From positions 1 through 13,163 of the forward strand of contig CALFSF010000198.1 in NCBI GenBank assembly GCA_937917025.1: a DNA stretch of 13,163 nt, given 5' to 3'. Source of the stretch: an uncultured Paraburkholderia sp. (lineage in GTDB: Bacteria > Pseudomonadota > Gammaproteobacteria > Burkholderiales > Burkholderiaceae). Each line of letters opens with the position of its first letter. Position 1 is the first letter of the stretch. Positions 12,100 to 13,163 of this stretch are shown piece after piece. The translations under genes and the position numbers were made by a program. The notes under the pieces were generated by a model, which ran no database searches, was not told the origin of the DNA, and saw only the letters and a program-made list of their open reading frames with translations.

Positions 12100-13163
12100 C
12101 AGGTCTCGACCGATAACACGGCAGCCCCCTGCCGCAGCAACGCCGGAACCGCCTCCTGCGGCATCGGCTTCGCGAAATAGAAACCCTGCATTTCGTCGCA
12201 CGCACGTTCGCGCAGGAAATCGAGTTGCGCCGACGTTTCCACGCCCTCCGCGATCACCTGCAATTTCAGCGAATGCGCGAGCGCGATGATCGCTGACGTG
12301 ATCGCTTCATCGTCGCTCGATGCGCCGATATCCGACACGAACGAGCGGTCGATCTTCAGACGGTCGACCGGGAAACGCTTCAGATAGCTCAGGCTCGAAT
12401 AACCGGTGCCGAAGTCGTCGATGGCGAGACCGATGCCCAGCGCGTGCAGCTCGGTGAGCATCGTCACGGCGTCTTCGGCGTTGCGCATGATCGTGCTCTC
12501 GGTCAGTTCGAGTTCGAGATACTTCGGCTCGAGCCCGGTCTGCGCAAGCACCTGTTTGACGAGCACCGCGATGTCGCGCTGTTCGAACTGCCGCGCCGAC
12601 AGGTTCACCGACACGCGCGCCGGCGGCAAGCCTTCGTCCTGCCAAGTCATGTTCTGGCGGCACGCCTCGTAGAGCACCCATTCCGACAGCGGCCCGATCA
12701 ACCCGCTTTCCTCGGCCACCGGAATGAACGATGCCGGCGACACCAGCCCGACTTCCGGATCGAGCCAGCGCACGAGCGCTTCCATCCCGACAATCCGCCC
12801 GCTGGCGATATCCACCTGCGGCTGATAATGCAGCAGGAATTCGCCGTCGCGCAGCGCGCGCCGCAAGCGCCGTTCGAGGTTCATCCGCGCGCTCGCGTTC
12901 GCGTTCATCTCCGGCTGGAAGAACTGGAACGTATTGCGGCCCATGTCCTTCGCGCGGTACATCGCGAGGTCGGCCTTTTTCATCAGCGTTTCGGCGTCGT
13001 GCCCGTCCTGCGGGAAGAGGCTCGCGCCCAGGCTGCAGCCCACATACAGTTCGGTGCCGTCGAGCCAGATCGGCTCCGAAATCAGCGCGCGCACACGCTC
13101 CATCCACGCAATCAGAAACTGCTCGTCGATGGTGCCGGTCATTACGATCCCGAACTCGTCCCC
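12099..13163 (-). CDS. GGDEF-EAL cyclic-di-GMP protein, C-terminal part (cut by right edge)
   Basis: The last 354 residues of a protein that makes and/or breaks cyclic di-GMP. The visible part opens GDEFGIV, the end of a GGDEF active-site motif whose first Gly lies just outside the window, and continues through the GGDEF end (LMKKADLAMYRAKDMGRNTF, 60-79). A full EAL phosphodiesterase domain follows (about 95-345): EALVRW (128-133), the Asn of NLSARQF (187-193), ELELTES (217-223), DDFGTGYSSLSYLKRFPVD (249-267), Lys of LKIDRSFV (269-276), and AEGVET (305-310). These are the residues expected of an active phosphodiesterase. The N-terminal sensor region is missing, so the signal is unknown. Convergent with the thioesterase gene. 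Confidence 0.95.
   Translation of the reverse strand, partial: GDEFGIVMTGTIDEQFLIAWMERVRALISEPIWLDGTELYVGCSLGASLFPQDGHDAETLMKKADLAMYRAKDMGRNTFQFFQPEMNANASARMNLERRLRRALRDGEFLLHYQPQVDIASGRIVGMEALVRWLDPEVGLVSPASFIPVAEESGLIGPLSEWVLYEACRQNMTWQDEGLPPARVSVNLSARQFEQRDIAVLVKQVLAQTGLEPKYLELELTESTIMRNAEDAVTMLTELHALGIGLAIDDFGTGYSSLSYLKRFPVDRLKIDRSFVSDIGASSDDEAITSAIIALAHSLKLQVIAEGVETSAQLDFLRERACDEMQGFYFAKPMPQEAVPALLRQGAAVLSVET

Noticed and set aside
1..13163. Search by eye for CRISPR repeats, transposase genes, att-like direct repeats, tRNA cloverleaf ends and defence genes.
   Set aside because: None seen; gene content, codon bias and order look like stable core genome throughout.

Overview
The window looks like chromosomal DNA from a GC-rich betaproteobacterium of the Burkholderia / Paraburkholderia / Caballeronia group. 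The evidence is the strong G/C third-position bias in every gene, a Burkholderia-type trimeric porin start (signal peptide, then QSGITLYGIVD), and the block lptD-surA-pdxA-rsmA lying divergently beside amgK-murU. The species-group assignment is inference from remembered family resemblance; no search was run. There is no IS element, phage gene, CRISPR array, tRNA or rRNA. I see ten chromosomal genes plus a truncated gene at each edge region (porin at the left, GGDEF-EAL protein at the right), counted below.

Layout from left to right: the N-terminus of an outer-membrane porin (minus, cut by the left edge); an intergenic region with palindromes and a possible 27-codon leader ORF; an EamA/DMT-family transporter (plus). 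Convergent to it is a tight minus-strand cluster, in transcription order lptD - surA - pdxA - rsmA, with small gaps (67, 11 and 22 bp using the starts chosen here). Divergent from lptD across about 220 bp are amgK and murU (plus). These are followed by a convergent ATM1-like ABC exporter (minus), then a divergent YciA-like acyl-CoA thioesterase (plus), and finally the C-terminal part of a GGDEF-EAL cyclic-di-GMP protein (minus) cut by the right edge.

Functionally the centre is a cell-envelope locus. LptD inserts LPS into the outer membrane, SurA is the periplasmic chaperone that helps LptD and other barrels fold, PdxA makes a vitamin B6 precursor, and RsmA dimethylates 16S rRNA. AmgK and MurU carry out peptidoglycan sugar recycling (MurNAc to MurNAc-1-P to UDP-MurNAc) without the de novo MurA/MurB steps. 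The lptD/amgK divergent arrangement is the one I recall from Pseudomonas.

The window is mostly ordinary core genome and I found no convincing new multi-gene system. The points most worth checking are regulatory: (1) a clean intrinsic-terminator structure on the plus strand, antisense to the lptD-surA junction; (2) a 27-codon ORF whose stop overlaps the transporter start as ATGA; (3) a perfect 7-bp inverted repeat over a candidate lptD promoter; (4) a hairpin plus two T-runs between pdxA and rsmA. There are also two residue-level oddities, the LptD cysteine layout and an AmgK catalytic loop lacking the usual His.
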